Below are positions 23,911 through 36,099 of a stretch of 64,000 nt of DNA, one piece after another. The DNA lies in assembly GCA_020746105.1 (NCBI GenBank), contig CM036626.1, forward strand, positions 22,123,001-22,187,000, in the 5' to 3' direction. This stretch comes from Trogon surrucura. Lineage: Eukaryota; Chordata; Aves; Trogoniformes; Trogonidae. The first letter of the stretch is position 1, and each line of letters begins with the position of its first letter. Made by a program: the position numbers and the translations under genes. The notes under the pieces are model-generated. The model ran no database searches. It saw only the letters and a list, made by a program, of their open reading frames with translations, and was not told the origin of the DNA.

Positions 23911-24385
23911 GCCCTCCAAATGCAGAAGCGACCAAGGCATTAAGATGTGGTCTGTGGCAGACACACCACTTGGCCAGCTCACAGGTGTATCCTTCCTGCA
24001 CTCTTAATATACAAGATACAGATCTCTGCCCGCATTTTGAGACAGAAAATTCAAGTAAACAGATTAAGTGAGCGGTTATGGAAAGCACAAGGAGGGAAGG
24101 TGTGAGCACAAGCTCCTCCGACCTGCACCAGCGCTGGAACTAGCACATACAGTCTCCTCTCATGGGCAGTACATCTATGAAGCAAAAGACATTCTTCAGG
24201 CATCTCTCTGAAAGCTCTGTGCTTGCTGACTCACCAGTATTGCACCTCTACAGCTTTATCTTTAGAGGTCCTCCCTTCCCACCCCATCCCTCCAAGTACA
24301 ATATTAGAAGCAGCTGAATAATTTAAAAATTTGTTGAAAAAAACAATGGTCCTACTAGGTTTGATCCCCGTTGGGTCCCCATGTG

Positions 24386-24486
24386 TTGCCTGATCTAGTT
24401 GAGAGACATCCCTGCCCATGACAGGGAGGTTGGATTAAATGATCTCCAAGGTCCCTTCCAGTCTAGGCCATTCTACGATTCTATGG
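24386..24486 (+). repeat. CR1 LINE 3' end fragment
   Basis: CATCCCTGCCCATGACAGGG, AGGTTGGATTAAATGATCTC and CAAGGTCCCTTCCAGTCTAG run in order and end in CCATTCTACGATTCTATGG. This is the conserved 3' end of the avian/reptilian CR1 retroposon, with its ATTCTATG terminal microsatellite. It is 5'-truncated, as most CR1 copies are. It is the best single marker that the window is from a bird. Confidence 0.88.
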
Positions 24487-27400
24487 CTCATTTAGCAACT
24501 GAGCACCTCTCTTGCCTGGTTAAAGTACGGAGGGCTTTTCTCTACCATTTTATGTTATGTCCTCAAGATTTTTAGAAATAACTGATGTTTTCAAACCTGT
24601 TTGGAAAGATCCATTGAGCTTTGCAGCTTGCCGTCAGACCAAATCGCAGCACAAAAATGACACTACAGTCAGGAGCTCCCAGGGACACAACACTGCAACC
24701 CCTGCTTCTCCCCAGAGCTTGAAACCTTTCCTCAGAAGCTCAACCAACAGCGGCTGAGCAGCCTCTCGGCAGCCAGCGAGCCGCGGGGCATGGTGGCGGC
24801 TGTGCCCGGCCACGGCTCTCTCCTGGCAGGGGGATCCCAGCAGGGATGTGCGGGAACACCGGGCACAGCTTTCCCACTTGGCTTGTTCTCAGGACACACA
24901 CAACTCAAACCAAATGAAAACGGGCAGGGAAGAAATCATCCGTGTCAGCCGCTCCCCAGATGTGCATGAGACTGGGCAGAGACTGGGCCACAGTTCGCTT
25001 CCCGGTTGGTGACCTGTCACCCCAGCTGCGAAAGCCCAACCTGAGTCTGGTCCCTGTCCAAGCTGGCTCCCAGACTTGGGTCCGTCACTCTCCAGGGAAC
25101 CACACGCGACAGGACACCAACCCCGGTGCCTCTGTACTGCTTGCAGCCAACATCTGGATCCACGAGGCGTACTGAAGGATGACAGGGATGCACAGGTCAA
25201 ACGACTTTGGAAACTGCTATTTTCTGTTACAACAGAAACCCCTCATCTTCTACATCTCCCTCTTCAGCAAGTGCTATCACTACACTGCAAACTTTTTCCA
25301 AGTCTTCCTAACCAGATTCCTCTCCACACAGCCATTCTCTAGAACGTGCCAGGTTTTCAAAGGCCCCTTTTGATGAGGTGATCCACCAGCGACGGCTTTT
25401 GGCCGCTGGCAGCTCGCAAGCCGCTGAATGCTGGCCGCGGTCAGCAGACGGTGGGATGATGATCCAACAGCCAAAGGGCTTTTGCTCCAGACGGGAGCAG
25501 TGTGAAACAGAGTAATACTTTAAACAGAGATGAGACATAAACAGGAAGACACGTTCCAAATTTCCTTCAAATAGAGGTACAGGTTTGCAAAATCCAGACT
25601 TTCAGGCAGTTTCGCTTCTAGGTTAGAATCAACGCATTTGTGTTCCAGTGCCAACTGCAATGCCTCAGCTGCAGCAACCTTGTCAGAGCAACAACCCTCC
25701 AGTGGTTTGGGCCCAAAATGGGCAGCCTCATTGCAGCAGCTGGTCCGGGCTGGCCAGACTGCTGCTGCCCAGTGCCAGCCGCCCCGACCACCTGCACCGC
25801 TGCCACCGCCCCCAGCACCGGTGGCCCCAGACCCAAACGCAACCCTGCAGCTTCGCTGAGGCCCGAGACTTGAAGTGGTGTTTGTGCCCTGGACACGACC
25901 AGCCCCACCACAACCCCCAGGCTCCCTCCAGGTCCCGCAGCTCCGGCAGCCGCTGCTCGCCCACAAACCCAGGGACTGTGACAGTGGCCGTGCCACCTTC
26001 GAGGACACAGCAGAATGAGATCCCCAATAATACAGGAAAAAGGCTGAATACTCAAACTAACCCTTATCCCATTGCCCACTGGAGAAACACTCCAAGTCAC
26101 TGCGTCTCTTGTTCCACCACCCACCTGCATAGTTGTGCTTATCCATAGGTCCCTTCCTCTGAAAAACAGTGCTTCCAGACCCGCAGAGAAAGGCAGAGGG
26201 GCTGGCAGCAGCAGGCCAGCTCTGCTCCGACCACAAGCCACCCGTGCTGCATCCCATCGCTGCAGGATGCTGCAGCCCCCACGCCCTGGCAACAACCCCC
26301 AGAGCCCAGAGACATGTGAGGAGCCAGCGTACACTCCCCACACCGAACGAGTTCTGCTGACACTTATCAGTTAATGAGGCAAAATCGTTACAGGCTTCGA
26401 TCTCAGCCTGCTCATCAGCACCACATCTGACAGGGCTCAGCCAGGCTCTGCTCAACGCAGTCTTCTCAGGAGCGAGCTGTCCCAGCACGGCTGCCAGTGG
26501 AGTTGCTCTCCAGATGTTAGAGATTAGTGCTGCTACCTCTGCTCAAAGACATCAATAAATTCTACTGGTCTCTGGAAGCTGGAGACTGCCATAGACAGTC
26601 TGCCACCTCCTCCACTTGCTGCAAGGTGTTAGAGCCCTATTTGAAAATAAAATAAGGACTTGCAATCATCTTCTTGAAAGCCCAACAAATAAACAAAACA
26701 GAAAAGAAACAGAAAAGTGAATTTCTCCTGCAGATGCAGGGGTCGGCTCACCCCCCACCACACCATGCCCTGGGGGACGGTGACATGGTGGCACTCGGGA
26801 CTTCCATTCAAACCCTGATGCTGCTGCCCTTCTCTTACCAACCCAACCCCGTGGCAGCGTGTGCCGGTGCTCAGGAGGGCACAATTGTTTCCAAGCACCG
26901 CTGGTTCTAGTTTGCCCAGTGTTTGCATTAAATTACCAGAGCCAGGGGCTCAGACCTCTTACGTTTCCAAAAACTTGCTGCAAGAGGTTGTCAGACCAGA
27001 GTATCACAACCGTGCTGGTGCCTGCAAGTTTGAAGTGGTGACTCATGAGATTGATAAGGAGTAGCAAGGAGTTCTTACAGAACCCCCACATCTCTGTCTG
27101 CCTTATTCACTTCTCCAGCTGCCCTCAACCCCGCTAATTCTCTCTCAACCACTATAAAAAACACTTTTAAAAGTCAGAAAAGAGATGGGAAATCCCTTCA
27201 TTTCCACCCATCGAGACCCCATAGCCGAGCTAGCGCCCATCAGAGTTCTCGGGGAGCAGGTTTGCCTTCGTGTGTGGGAGCCAAGCACTCGCCCTGGAAA
27301 ACATCTGGGGCCACCCAAACGAAAGCGGTTGAAAACCCCTGAATGAAGGGACTGCTACCGAGATACCATCACCACACGATCCTGTGAGCACTGCTCCAGT

Positions 27401-28409
27401 GTCCTCCCAGCCCTGACGTACGTACCTTCCCACCTGTAACACTGGACTTGGCCAAAACAATCCTTTTCCTGTTTTCCACCTAAAACGTTGCTCCCTTACA
27501 GGAGATCTGATGAGCTCAATGGATTGAAGTTAGTCCAGCTGCCTTGCTACCAGAGACAATTGGGTTTGTGCAGCTGGCTGTGGTGATGGCTTTCCAGAAA
27601 CCCGAGGGGGTGGCTCTGATGCCCTTGCAAGGGGACCTGGCATCTGCCTTCTCAGCCAGCGCCCACTGGCAACTCCGGCCCAACAGCCCGGGAGCAGGCG
27701 GGCATTTCGCCATGGCCAGGAGCCACTTTCTGTTCTCCCACCCAAAGCTGCACAACTTCTGGTTTTCAGGCACGGAAATTTCTGCCACTTTGACCAAATT
27801 CCCCTTTGCAATTTGGGATCCGTTTGAGCTTGAGCTGCAAAGCAGAGGCGAGCCCCGGGAGGTGTGTTGGGCACCAGGGGCACCGACCAGCTCCTCAGGA
27901 GATTCCCCTGCCCAGGAAGCTGCTGGGCACAGGCAAACCCTGAGCTGATGCTGCCTTCCCAGGAAGGACAAGATTCACCCAGCTCCAGCTCTCTGCTCCC
28001 AGCCTGTGCCTTGAGTGCAAGCAGGAGGTCGTATTTCCCCACAAACTCCCAAGAAAATGCACCCCAGAGCTAGCCACGGCTCGCTGGCACCAGGTGAGAG
28101 GCAGAGCAGGGAGGCAGCAGTTGGGTCGGGAGTCCTGCAAAGCCCTGGCTGTGGCTTGAACCTCTTTGGGCCAGCCTGGGTCCGGCCAGCCCCTCCCCGC
28201 AGGCAGATCGGCCCCTCGACGGTCACATGCAGGGACACTGACTTCCCACCACCTGTAAAGCAACACCCAGAAGCAAAACGGGCAATGATGACACAACAGC
28301 ATGGTGCAGCTGCACGAGAACGGGGCATCTGCATCTTCTGGTGCGGGCTGGTGACTCCAAACACAACGTGTCCTGCAAAAAGCAGAAATTAAGTCTGCTA
28401 CAAGAACTC

Positions 28410-28760
28410 CTGCCTCATTTCTAATGTACAAATTAAGTGTAAATTCCCAGTTTCCTTTCTGTGGCTAATCCTCCAGACTTATTTGAGTAGATGTAAGGTT
28501 AGAGCACATTTATTTTCATGTTTGGAATTTCTAAATTAGTACAAACCAACACTTCAAAGTAACTCGGCTTCTATAAAACCCAATCCCACGGAGATGCCAC
28601 AGTATATTTGGAAAGTAAGTAGATGTTTTGTCATATTCCCACGTGTATATGACTTGGTTTTTTTCTTTGGGAACATTTTCTGACTGATTTCAAACCACAT
28701 TTTCATGCCCAGGCATACATATATACTGAGACTGTTTATACAGTCTACCCAAGGAGTTCA
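28410..28760. promoter_or_regulatory. AT-rich candidate conserved block in intron 1
   Basis: A sharp drop in GC within an otherwise GC-moderate intron, with no repeat similarity that I can see and several TTTGGAA/ATTTCTAAAT-type motifs. First-intron enhancers are common in vascular receptor genes. Assignment as an enhancer is inference only. Confidence 0.2.
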
Positions 28761-30984
28761 TTTTATTTAACAACCCGTTATAGTAAAGCTCACTGGTGGC
28801 TATCTCATCATTACACCACAAAACACTGTGCTCAGTGAGCATGCAGGATCTGACACAAAGCCACAAGAACCAGGATCCTGAGAATTAATGCTGAAATGCA
28901 TCATTATCCCATGCTGCCCTGCCTCTGGTTTTCAGCACAGGAAACAAACTGGATCTTCAGCCTTTTCCGAGTTGCAGACTCCAAAATATTTCCCAGGACA
29001 GATGCAGATCCCTGGCTAGCAAATCCCAGTCTAACGAATACAAGCCTGCTGTCCCCTAGTTACCTATCCTGCACTTTTCAGAAGGAGAGCGTGGGGGAAC
29101 CACCAAAGACAGGAGGGTGGGATGGAGTTATCAGCTTGGTTTTTCCTCAAGAGTGCTTGTTCGTCACATGACACATTTTATTTCATATTACAACCAGCCC
29201 CCCCTGTGTCAGCCACCTCTTGGACACCCCGAGCAGGAAGATTTGTAGACATGCCTGGAAACCCATGTTCACTTGCCCGGGGGCTGCAGCCACAGCCGCG
29301 AGAGTGCGGCATGACCTTCACACCCACAGGGCCAGGATCCTGCTGGTGGAGAACAGCTCAAACACGAAGTTAACCCACCGGGTGTCCTTGGAATTTGATA
29401 AGCTCTGTCAGCGTGTTGCTGAAGATGATCTTAAAGATAGTCCGCCACAGAGAGACTCCTTCAGACTCCTTCTCCCCTGGGGGCCGAGGCCCAAATTCCA
29501 CCCAGGCTTCGAGTGGGCAGAACGCAGCAGTGACTTCATGCGGGTATTTCATTTTGACTGCACGCCTTACAAAGACAGCTCAGTATTTGACAGAAAATTC
29601 ATTATAAAAAGTTATTTCTGTTGAGGAAAAGCAATCCTAGAGCTCACCCACTCAATTCTTGGTACAAGAACCCAATCAAACTAAATCCTTGCCTAACACA
29701 TGCTCCTTCCCCTAAGCTGCCGCTGCAAATTCACCTCCTCAGTGACTTTTCAGCAGCACTCGCTGAGACCAACCAACCAGCCTCCACTCCTGACCCAGAT
29801 CATCCTCCTCTGCACGTTTCCTCCACGGCTGACAAAGCCGTTAAGCATGTGCTTAAGTGCAAGTTAGCACTTCCATCCAAGGGACAGGCCATTCCCAGGC
29901 CAAGCCGGGGACTCCCCTCACGCCACGGTGGGGACACAGGCTAACTGGCCACCCAGGCTCCCCTGCCAGTCCACGGAGACACGTTGTCCTCAGGTGTCCC
30001 AGCTGTCCTAGGTCCCATGCCATCACATCGTGAGCCAAACAACCAGCTGCCACGACGATGACCATGACAGCTCGAGAGCACTCCCGTGCACAGGGAGGAA
30101 GTCCCTCAGTTCAGGGCCTCCCGCCAGAACTCCAAGGGGTAACGAGGCTGGCCTCTCACTGGTACGCCCTGCCGCAGCTGTGCCGAGGGGGCAGCCGAGG
30201 GCTCCCGACACCCATCAGCGGCGTCGGAGTGCGGCAGCTCCCTGACCAAGGCGCAGCGAGCACTGCAGGAGAGGAGCATTCAATTAGACAGAAGAGCACT
30301 CAGGGGGGCAATGATTTTCCTTTCACACCACATTACGCCTAACAGCCCATGCTCCGTACTTGTAACAACCGACTTCTCCAGCCGCACGCACGCTGGGAAT
30401 GGATCAGGCCATCATTAGGTTTTTATTTTTTCTTCCAGAAGGAGCTTAAAGCCAAACTGTCTAGTCCACAGGAAGAACTAATGAACCACAATTCTGATAA
30501 CACCAGAGCACCTATCAGTGATGCACAGGCAAAAGAAATCCTGGAAACCCACTAACGGGTGGAGAAGAGGAGCTCCTAATGGGAAGGCAGTGAGATGTGA
30601 TCTGCTCTGCCAAACCAGCTGCTGCTTTAATACATTTTCCTGCTGCGTTCCCAGGGCTGGGACAGAAAAATGTATTGGAGCATTTCATTGTCTTGAAGGT
30701 GGAAATTGATGTTAGGTTTTTGCAGCATGAAGAAACACAATATCACAACTCTTCTCTTGACATTGCCACTCTGGGACTCGAAAACGAAAACAGCTTGTTA
30801 ACTTGTTGGCAGTTCTAGTGATTAAGTAAAAGACAAAAAAAAAATAAAAATGAAAGCCTCTCCTGACTGGTAGGAAAGCTTCCCAGCAGGCTTGGTCAGC
30901 AGTTTTAGAGGAATATGCTTCAAGTAAATGGGAAGCGTAGAAATATTAGGCATGAACAAAAATTAATGGTATGCCTCATTTATA

Positions 30985-31185
30985 TCCCGCTGTACTTGAC
31001 ATCAAAATGTTTCAAAGCACCTTTACAAATGCAGCCTTATGCTACATGTGAGTTAGGTTTCAGAACAATAGTAATAACACAGGAACATGCAGCAAATCAG
31101 GAAACCGAGGCACCCAGGGTTAAGTGACCAGTTCAAGGTCAGTGACACAACAGCAGTGCCAGCCAGGACCAGACCCACTTTTCAT
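30985..31185 (+). repeat. Ancient L2/L3-MIR-type retroposon 3' end
   Basis: The copy contains TTTCAAAGCACCTTTACAAA, then TGTGAGTTAGGTTTC, then TCAGGAAACCGAGGCACC, then GGGTTAAGTGACCAGTTCAA and GGTCAGTGACACAACAGCAG. These follow the order of the well-known consensus 'aaagcgctttacaaa, gtgaggtaggt, gaggaaactgaggca, ggttaagtgacttgcccaaggtcacacagc'. It is a deep amniote fossil, rare in bird genomes. Confidence 0.72.
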
Positions 31186-32878
31186 CATCCGTCCGACACA
31201 ACCACCAGCCATACTGCTGTCTTCCGCGCAAACAGATTTTCTTGTAGCTTGACCTCTTCACAGGTAAACATGGAGGGTTTCTGTGGACTTCTACAGAATT
31301 GTCAAGGCTCAGTGACTTTTAGCTCGGTCCTCTGAGCCTCACCCCCCTCAACACCTGCCCCTTCAAGAACATCCGTCCTTCCCAGACACAGATGACACAC
31401 TCCCTGTTACCCTCCCGGGGTACTCTCAGGAAGGAGGACAGCTGCCCAGAGCACACTTCACAGTGGAATAGCGTCACAGCCACACCCAAAGAGGGAGTAA
31501 AATCTCATTTCTATGCCGAGTCTGCCCAGAGTCACCAGGGAATCAGCTGTCTACAAACCTGACTGGATACAGCACTTGAGACTTTCAATGTTAATAGACT
31601 GATGTCACTCGCGATAGTTAGAAGTTAGAAAACCCAGGATTTTCCCAGCAGTCCTACAGCACAGTGGAAGCTCTTTCTGCCACTGACTCCCCCTTACAAG
31701 TAGGTTGCTAACTCCCTACACGCCCTCCAAAGCTTGAGCCAGAACAACTCCTCTCGACCAACCTGGCAGAGACCACTCAGTCCTGCTGGGGGCTGAGGGG
31801 GTGATTTGTGGGGGTGCTGAGCTTCAGTCATGGCCAACAAGAACTAAAGATGCCCTCCTATCCCATAAACAAGATTCCTGGATCCCAGTGACTCCTCTGT
31901 GAACCATGACCATGCCAAGGCTTCAAGACTGGGCTCCCTGTGTTTAACACACCAAGTCTTTGTGGACTTAATTCAAAAGCCAGGACAACTACCAGATTTC
32001 CTGGCTGTCGGGCAGCTTGTACTTTGCCACCAGGGAAAAGCTATTCAACTTTGCCAGTGCAGGTCTATGAACCAGTGCATTAAGCCTAAATATTTTAACA
32101 CAGTGTGGAGATGCCACACTAAACACTTTGGTTACCATGGGAAACCTTTTCTCCCTTTGCCACTGGTGTTGCACAGGGAAGCCCGAGCCCAAACACTCTG
32201 TCTCGCCTTTGAAATCAAACAGATGTTTTTACAATCTTTGATGGAGCTGAGTTATGCATCCTTCCCAGAGGAGAGGAAAAATGCAGTGCTAAAGCAGCTC
32301 TTTTTGTTTTGTGGTTTTTTTTCCCAAGCATCGTATATCTTTAGTGAAAGGGAAAACAAGCGTCTTTATCTGGCGTTAACGTTTACGGCCACTTGGTACC
32401 AAACTGTGACAATGGCAAACTTTTACCGCGAACGACCGGGAACAAGGCAGCCTGTGTGCGCGTCCCCCGGCGGGGCTGCGACACGGCATCGGCGGGGGGC
32501 GAGGGATGCTCACCGCACCCCGGCGAGGGGGGGACGGCGCGTCCGAGCCACCACCGCGGCGCTCCGGGACCGGGGCGTGGGAGCGACGGCGCCCCCGGAC
32601 ACCCGGCCCCGCGGGGGAGAGTCCTCCCGCAACACCCAACGGCCGCGTTCGCAGCTCGTGACGAGCCCCTCCGCCCGCTCTGGCTGCGGGGACCCGACCT
32701 GCTTTGACGGTGTGAGCCGGTGCGAGCCGGTGCGACGAGCGCGGGGACAGAGAGAAGCGGAGTGCGGGGACAGAGGGGACACTGGGGGGAAACCGCGGGG
32801 AGAGCCGCCCGTTCGCCGGAGGCAGCGGCGGGACAGGGCGGTCCGCCGCCCCCCGCGGACAGGTGCCGCCGGCCGTAC

Positions 32879-34192
32879 CTGTATGTTCCTCTTCTCGCAG
32901 GCGGGCCCGGTGCCCTGCACCACGCTGTCCAGCACGGTGACCATGCCAGCGGCCGGGCTGACGAAGCAGGAGTTGCGGGCGGCGCGGATCGTCTCCTCGA
33001 TCTCGGCGAAGCGGAACACGCAGAGAGCGGACTGCGGCCGCCCCCCGCCGCCGCCGCCGGCCCCGGCCCGCTCGAAGACGCCGAAGAGCAGCTCTTCGGG
33101 GGGCGGCGGGGCCGGGCCCGGGGCAGCGGGGCTGCGCCACGCCGCCCGCGCCGGGAAGACAGAGACGAGGCGGGTGAAGGCGTCAGCGGCGCCGCCGCAG
33201 CGCAGCCCCAGCTGGATGTAGGACTCGGTGAGCTTCTTGGTCTCTCCGCTGCCGTTGAGGGTGGCCTCGGCCGGGTCGCCCAGGCAGATGCGGGCCAGCA
33301 GGCTGTGCGAGGGACTCTCCTTGTCGCCCGCGTTGGCCTCGCTGTTGAGCGCCAGGTAGGCGTAGGGGCGGCGGGCGGGCTGCAGGAAGGCGCGGACGAA
33401 GCTGAGCTTGTGGCGCGCCTTGGCGCCCTGCTTGATCTTGAAGATGTTGTCGTCGGAGGGGTTGATGTCGAAGGTGAAGAGCTTGGCCAGGTCGCCGCGG
33501 GCGTTGAGGGCGCGGATGGCGATCTCGGGCGTGTTCTCGAAGCGGTGGTCCTCCAGGCTGCGGTTGCGGGGGAAGAAGGGGCTGCCGAAGCCCGTGTAGG
33601 TGGCGGCCACCAGCAGCCGCGCCCCGCCGCCCCCGCGGCGCAGCACCAGCCCCACGGTGGAGGCGTTGGGGTGGTTGGCCGCCACGTTCAGCATGCTGGG
33701 GAAGACGGTGACCGGGTCGCTGCCGCCCGGCGGGAAGCGCACGGCCACCGCTGAGATGTTGGCCATGCTGCGCAGCTGGCAGAGGCCCTGGTAGATGGAG
33801 CCGCAGACGACGAGGACGCCCTGCTCGGGGTCGGGCTGCAGGATCTTGTTGTAGTTGTTGGTGAGCACCTTGGGGTGCTCGCAGGAGGCCTGCGGCAGCT
33901 GCGGAGCGTGGCACAGCGGGCTGTCCAGCACCGGCCCCACCGCCGCCTCTGCCTCCAGCGCCAGCTCGCCCCCCGACAGCTGGAAGAGCCGGTTCACGGC
34001 CGCCAGGTACACGCGGGAGCCGGGGCCGTCCAGGGCGAAGTTGTTGGTGGGGGTGGGCGAGAGGAACTTGCGCTGCACCTCCAGGCCGGCGGCGCGCTCG
34101 GGCAGCAGCGGCAGCAGCGGCGGCAGCAGCAGCAGAAGCAGCGGCAGCAGCGGGGGGGGCCGCGCCTCAGCGCCCGGCGGAGCCGGAGCCAT
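32879..34192 (-). CDS. PLXND1: PLXND1 exon 1: signal peptide and most of the Sema domain
   Basis: Codons 1-438. The ATG at 34192-34190 has G at -3 and G at +4 (strong Kozak context). It is followed by a short acidic/proline segment and a leucine-rich hydrophobic core (residues about 15-30), a classical signal peptide. Mature sequence begins near LEVQRKFLSP, the usual start of the plexin Sema domain, which fills the rest of the exon. N-glycosylation sequons are at N145, N176, N210 and N313. Low-complexity inserts are a GGGG run (187-190), a proline-rich run (358-365) and six glycines (379-384). The frame stays open 310 codons upstream of this ATG because the DNA is extremely GC-rich. I chose this ATG because the signal peptide follows it directly. 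The exon ends CAG|GTACGG, phase 0. Confidence 0.96.
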
Positions 34193-34360
34193 CCCGCCGC
34201 CGCGGCGCGGAGAGCATGAGCCGAGCCGGGCCGGGAGGAACCGGGGCAGCGGGGCCGCTTCCCGCGGAGCAGCGCTGCCGCCGCCGAGCGACGCCGGCGG
34301 GAACTGGCGGGAGCGCGGCGGGGGGGCGGCGGGTGCGCCCACGGCCGCACCTCCCCCTGC

Positions 34361-34388
34361 CCGCCCCGCCCCGCCCCGCCCCGCCCGG
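34361..34388 (-). promoter_or_regulatory. Tandem Sp1-type GC boxes upstream of PLXND1 ATG
   Basis: The plus strand is a run of CCGCC pentamers, which reads GGGCGGGGCGGGGCGGGG on the coding strand, about 170 bp upstream of the start codon. This gives overlapping Sp1/KLF sites and can also form a G-quadruplex on the minus strand. Confidence 0.65.
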
Positions 34389-34935
34389 CGGCACCCACGG
34401 GGATCGGGGCGGGCCGGAGGGATGAAGTTACCGCCGGTTCCCCGGTCGCGCACCGGGCAGGGCGGCGAGCCCCGCGGCAGCGGCTCAGCCGGGCTTTGCG
34501 CCTTCCTCTTTGCCGGCTCCTTCGCGTTTTCGAACAGAACGGGTCGGGGGGGTTGGCGGGGAACGAAGCACTTTCCCCAGCTGCGGAACAGCGCGGCGAG
34601 CCGAGACAGCCCGCCTCCCCCCGCCGCCCCCCGCAGCCGCCGCGGGAGCCGGGCTCGGGGCAGGGACGCTGGGAAGCGGCGGCGGGGCCGCGCGGCCCCA
34701 GGGCGGGAGCGCGGGGAGCGGATGCACACGCCAAGCACGTAAGGGGGGTGTCCCCGGGGTATTTCCCCCCTCCCCTGCAGCAGCGGGGGCTGCCGGGCCC
34801 GGCCCCGCCGGGCGGTCGCCCTCGCTGCCGGCTGCACGCCGGAGGGGAGCGGGAGGATGAGGAGGGGGGTGTCGGGAGTGTCAGCGCGGTCCCGGGGCGC
34901 CCCTCCACCCAGCCACGGGTCATCCCCGGCCCCGC

Positions 34936-34972
34936 CCGGGGGGGGGGCAGCTCCCCGGGGAACGGGGCGGGG
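34936..34972 (+). other. G-quadruplex-capable G-run cluster in the PLXND1 5' flank
   Basis: Four or more G-tracts of at least four bases lie within about 37 bp on the plus strand (a run of about ten Gs, then GGGG, GGGG and GGGGG). It fits the G3+N1-7 rule for quadruplexes. Confidence 0.5.
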
Positions 34973-36099
34973 GCCACCGCCCGGCCCCACCCCCGGAGCA
35001 GCTTTGCCCGCACGACTCGCCAAAAGCAGAGTTCGAAATAGGACAGTGCGTCTCCTTCGCCCTCCATCGGGCTCTTTTTTAAAAGACGCGGAGAAAGAAG
35101 CGATGATATTCGCAGATTCCACCTACGGGAATCCTCAGCGGAGGAACAGCCCCCGGGGCAGCCTCCGGTCCGCCCGCCCGCACCGCGTGGGATCGCGCCA
35201 CCCGTGGGTGAAGGTGTCTGTTCACCCGCGGCCGCTCTGCCCTAGGCAGTACCGGGTGGCTGTACCCCTCGCCGTGGAGGGCACGTGCCCTGAGCCAGAG
35301 GAGCACTAGTGGGGGCAGAGGAAGTCAGGGTCCATCCTGGGGAGACGCTGCGGCAGATGCTGTTTACCCACCCGGGTTACGTCCCTGCGGCCCACGGAAG
35401 GAGCCCTGAGTGGCTGCCCAGACCAACGCCGGCTCCTGTCACACCATCGTGACACCGGGCACAGCCGCAGGGCCTGGGTGTACCCAGGAGGGACCCGGCT
35501 CCCTGGGCAGCACATCCAGCTCCCCACGCACAAGGGGGCAGGAGGTGGACTCCCTCGCAGAGCAGATGCCCTGGCTGGGGTGCTCCAGCAGCATGTGGCC
35601 ACTGCGAGCCGAAGCAACGGCAGAGCTGGTGACCGCGTGGAGGGGTGACAGCGCGTGGGCACAGCACCCTGGTCTCGAGGCTGTTTCCACTAAGAGCAGG
35701 GGCCAAGCTGGAGCACCCACGCAGTGGAGGAAAGTGAAAGGGGAACTCGTAGGCTCAGTGTCACCAAGCTGTGCAGGGGCACAGGGCCCTTGTGAGGGTT
35801 GACCTCCTGCTGCCATCCACAAGTGGCCGGCAGCAGTTAAAGCACGGCCGGGAGATCCAGGCTGGTATTTGGTCACAACCACCTGGAAATGCCCCTGGAA
35901 AGCTGTCCTCCATGTCCCCGTCCCCAAACTGCCTTACTGCCCTGCCCTTCTCATGGCATGAATCTTCGTTTATACAAAACATGTTAGCAAGGCTGGTGAG
36001 GATTCTGCACGACTTCCGTTCTGGAGAGAAAAATCCTCTGTTGTTGTCTAATCTCATTTCTACACCTGCCAATTTCCCTCTCCCCCTTCCTGTCCTCCT

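Larger units (their letters stand above)
18010..32878 (-). other. PLXND1: PLXND1 intron 1
   Basis: 14,869 bp from GTACGG at 32878 to TCTCTCTGCAG at 18020-18010. A very long first intron is normal for plexins and usually houses enhancers. Recognised contents are two CR1 tails (about 23676-23698 and 24386-24486), two old MIR/L2-like fragments (about 23434-23490 and 30985-31185), an A20 run (23891-23910), and an AT-rich block at about 28410-28760. The 32440-32878 part belongs to the promoter CpG island. No exon of another gene was recognised on either strand. The plus-strand open frame 31899-33221 runs antisense across exon 1 and owes its length to GC richness. Confidence 0.85.
1..34192 (-). other. 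PLXND1: PLXND1 gene, 5' part (exons 1-12 and introns)
   Basis: Plexin-D1 is a single-pass cell-surface receptor for class 3 semaphorins (notably SEMA3E) that guides endothelial cells and axons. Its cytoplasmic GAP domain acts on Rap/Ras-type GTPases (family knowledge). The sequence shows twelve minus-strand exons whose phases fit perfectly: lengths 1314, 177, 132, 101, 130, 175, 109, 103, 105, 90, 94 and 164 nt, total 2694 nt or 898 codons without a stop. The encoded order is signal peptide, Sema, PSI1, linker/IPT, PSI2, IPT-like segment, PSI3, as in plexin-D1, which is about 1,900 residues long. PLXND1-specific stretches such as LQPEQLDCGAAHLQHPL and DCSQCLGREDLGH identify it over other plexins. 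The gene is cut by the left window edge inside intron 12. All introns use GT-AG except intron 2, which begins with GC. Confidence 0.97.
32440..35270. promoter_or_regulatory. PLXND1: CpG island and promoter region of PLXND1
   Basis: About 2.8 kb of extremely GC- and CpG-rich DNA covering the 5' flank, 5' UTR, exon 1 and the start of intron 1. No TATA box is evident near the start codon, and tandem GC boxes suggest an Sp/KLF-driven dispersed promoter. The exact transcription start cannot be read from sequence. It must lie upstream of 34192. Confidence 0.85.

Noticed and set aside
31899-33221. 440-codon plus-strand open frame across the start of PLXND1 intron 1 and exon 1
   Set aside because: Half of it is the antisense shadow of GC-rich exon 1. 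The rest has no domain or splice signals.
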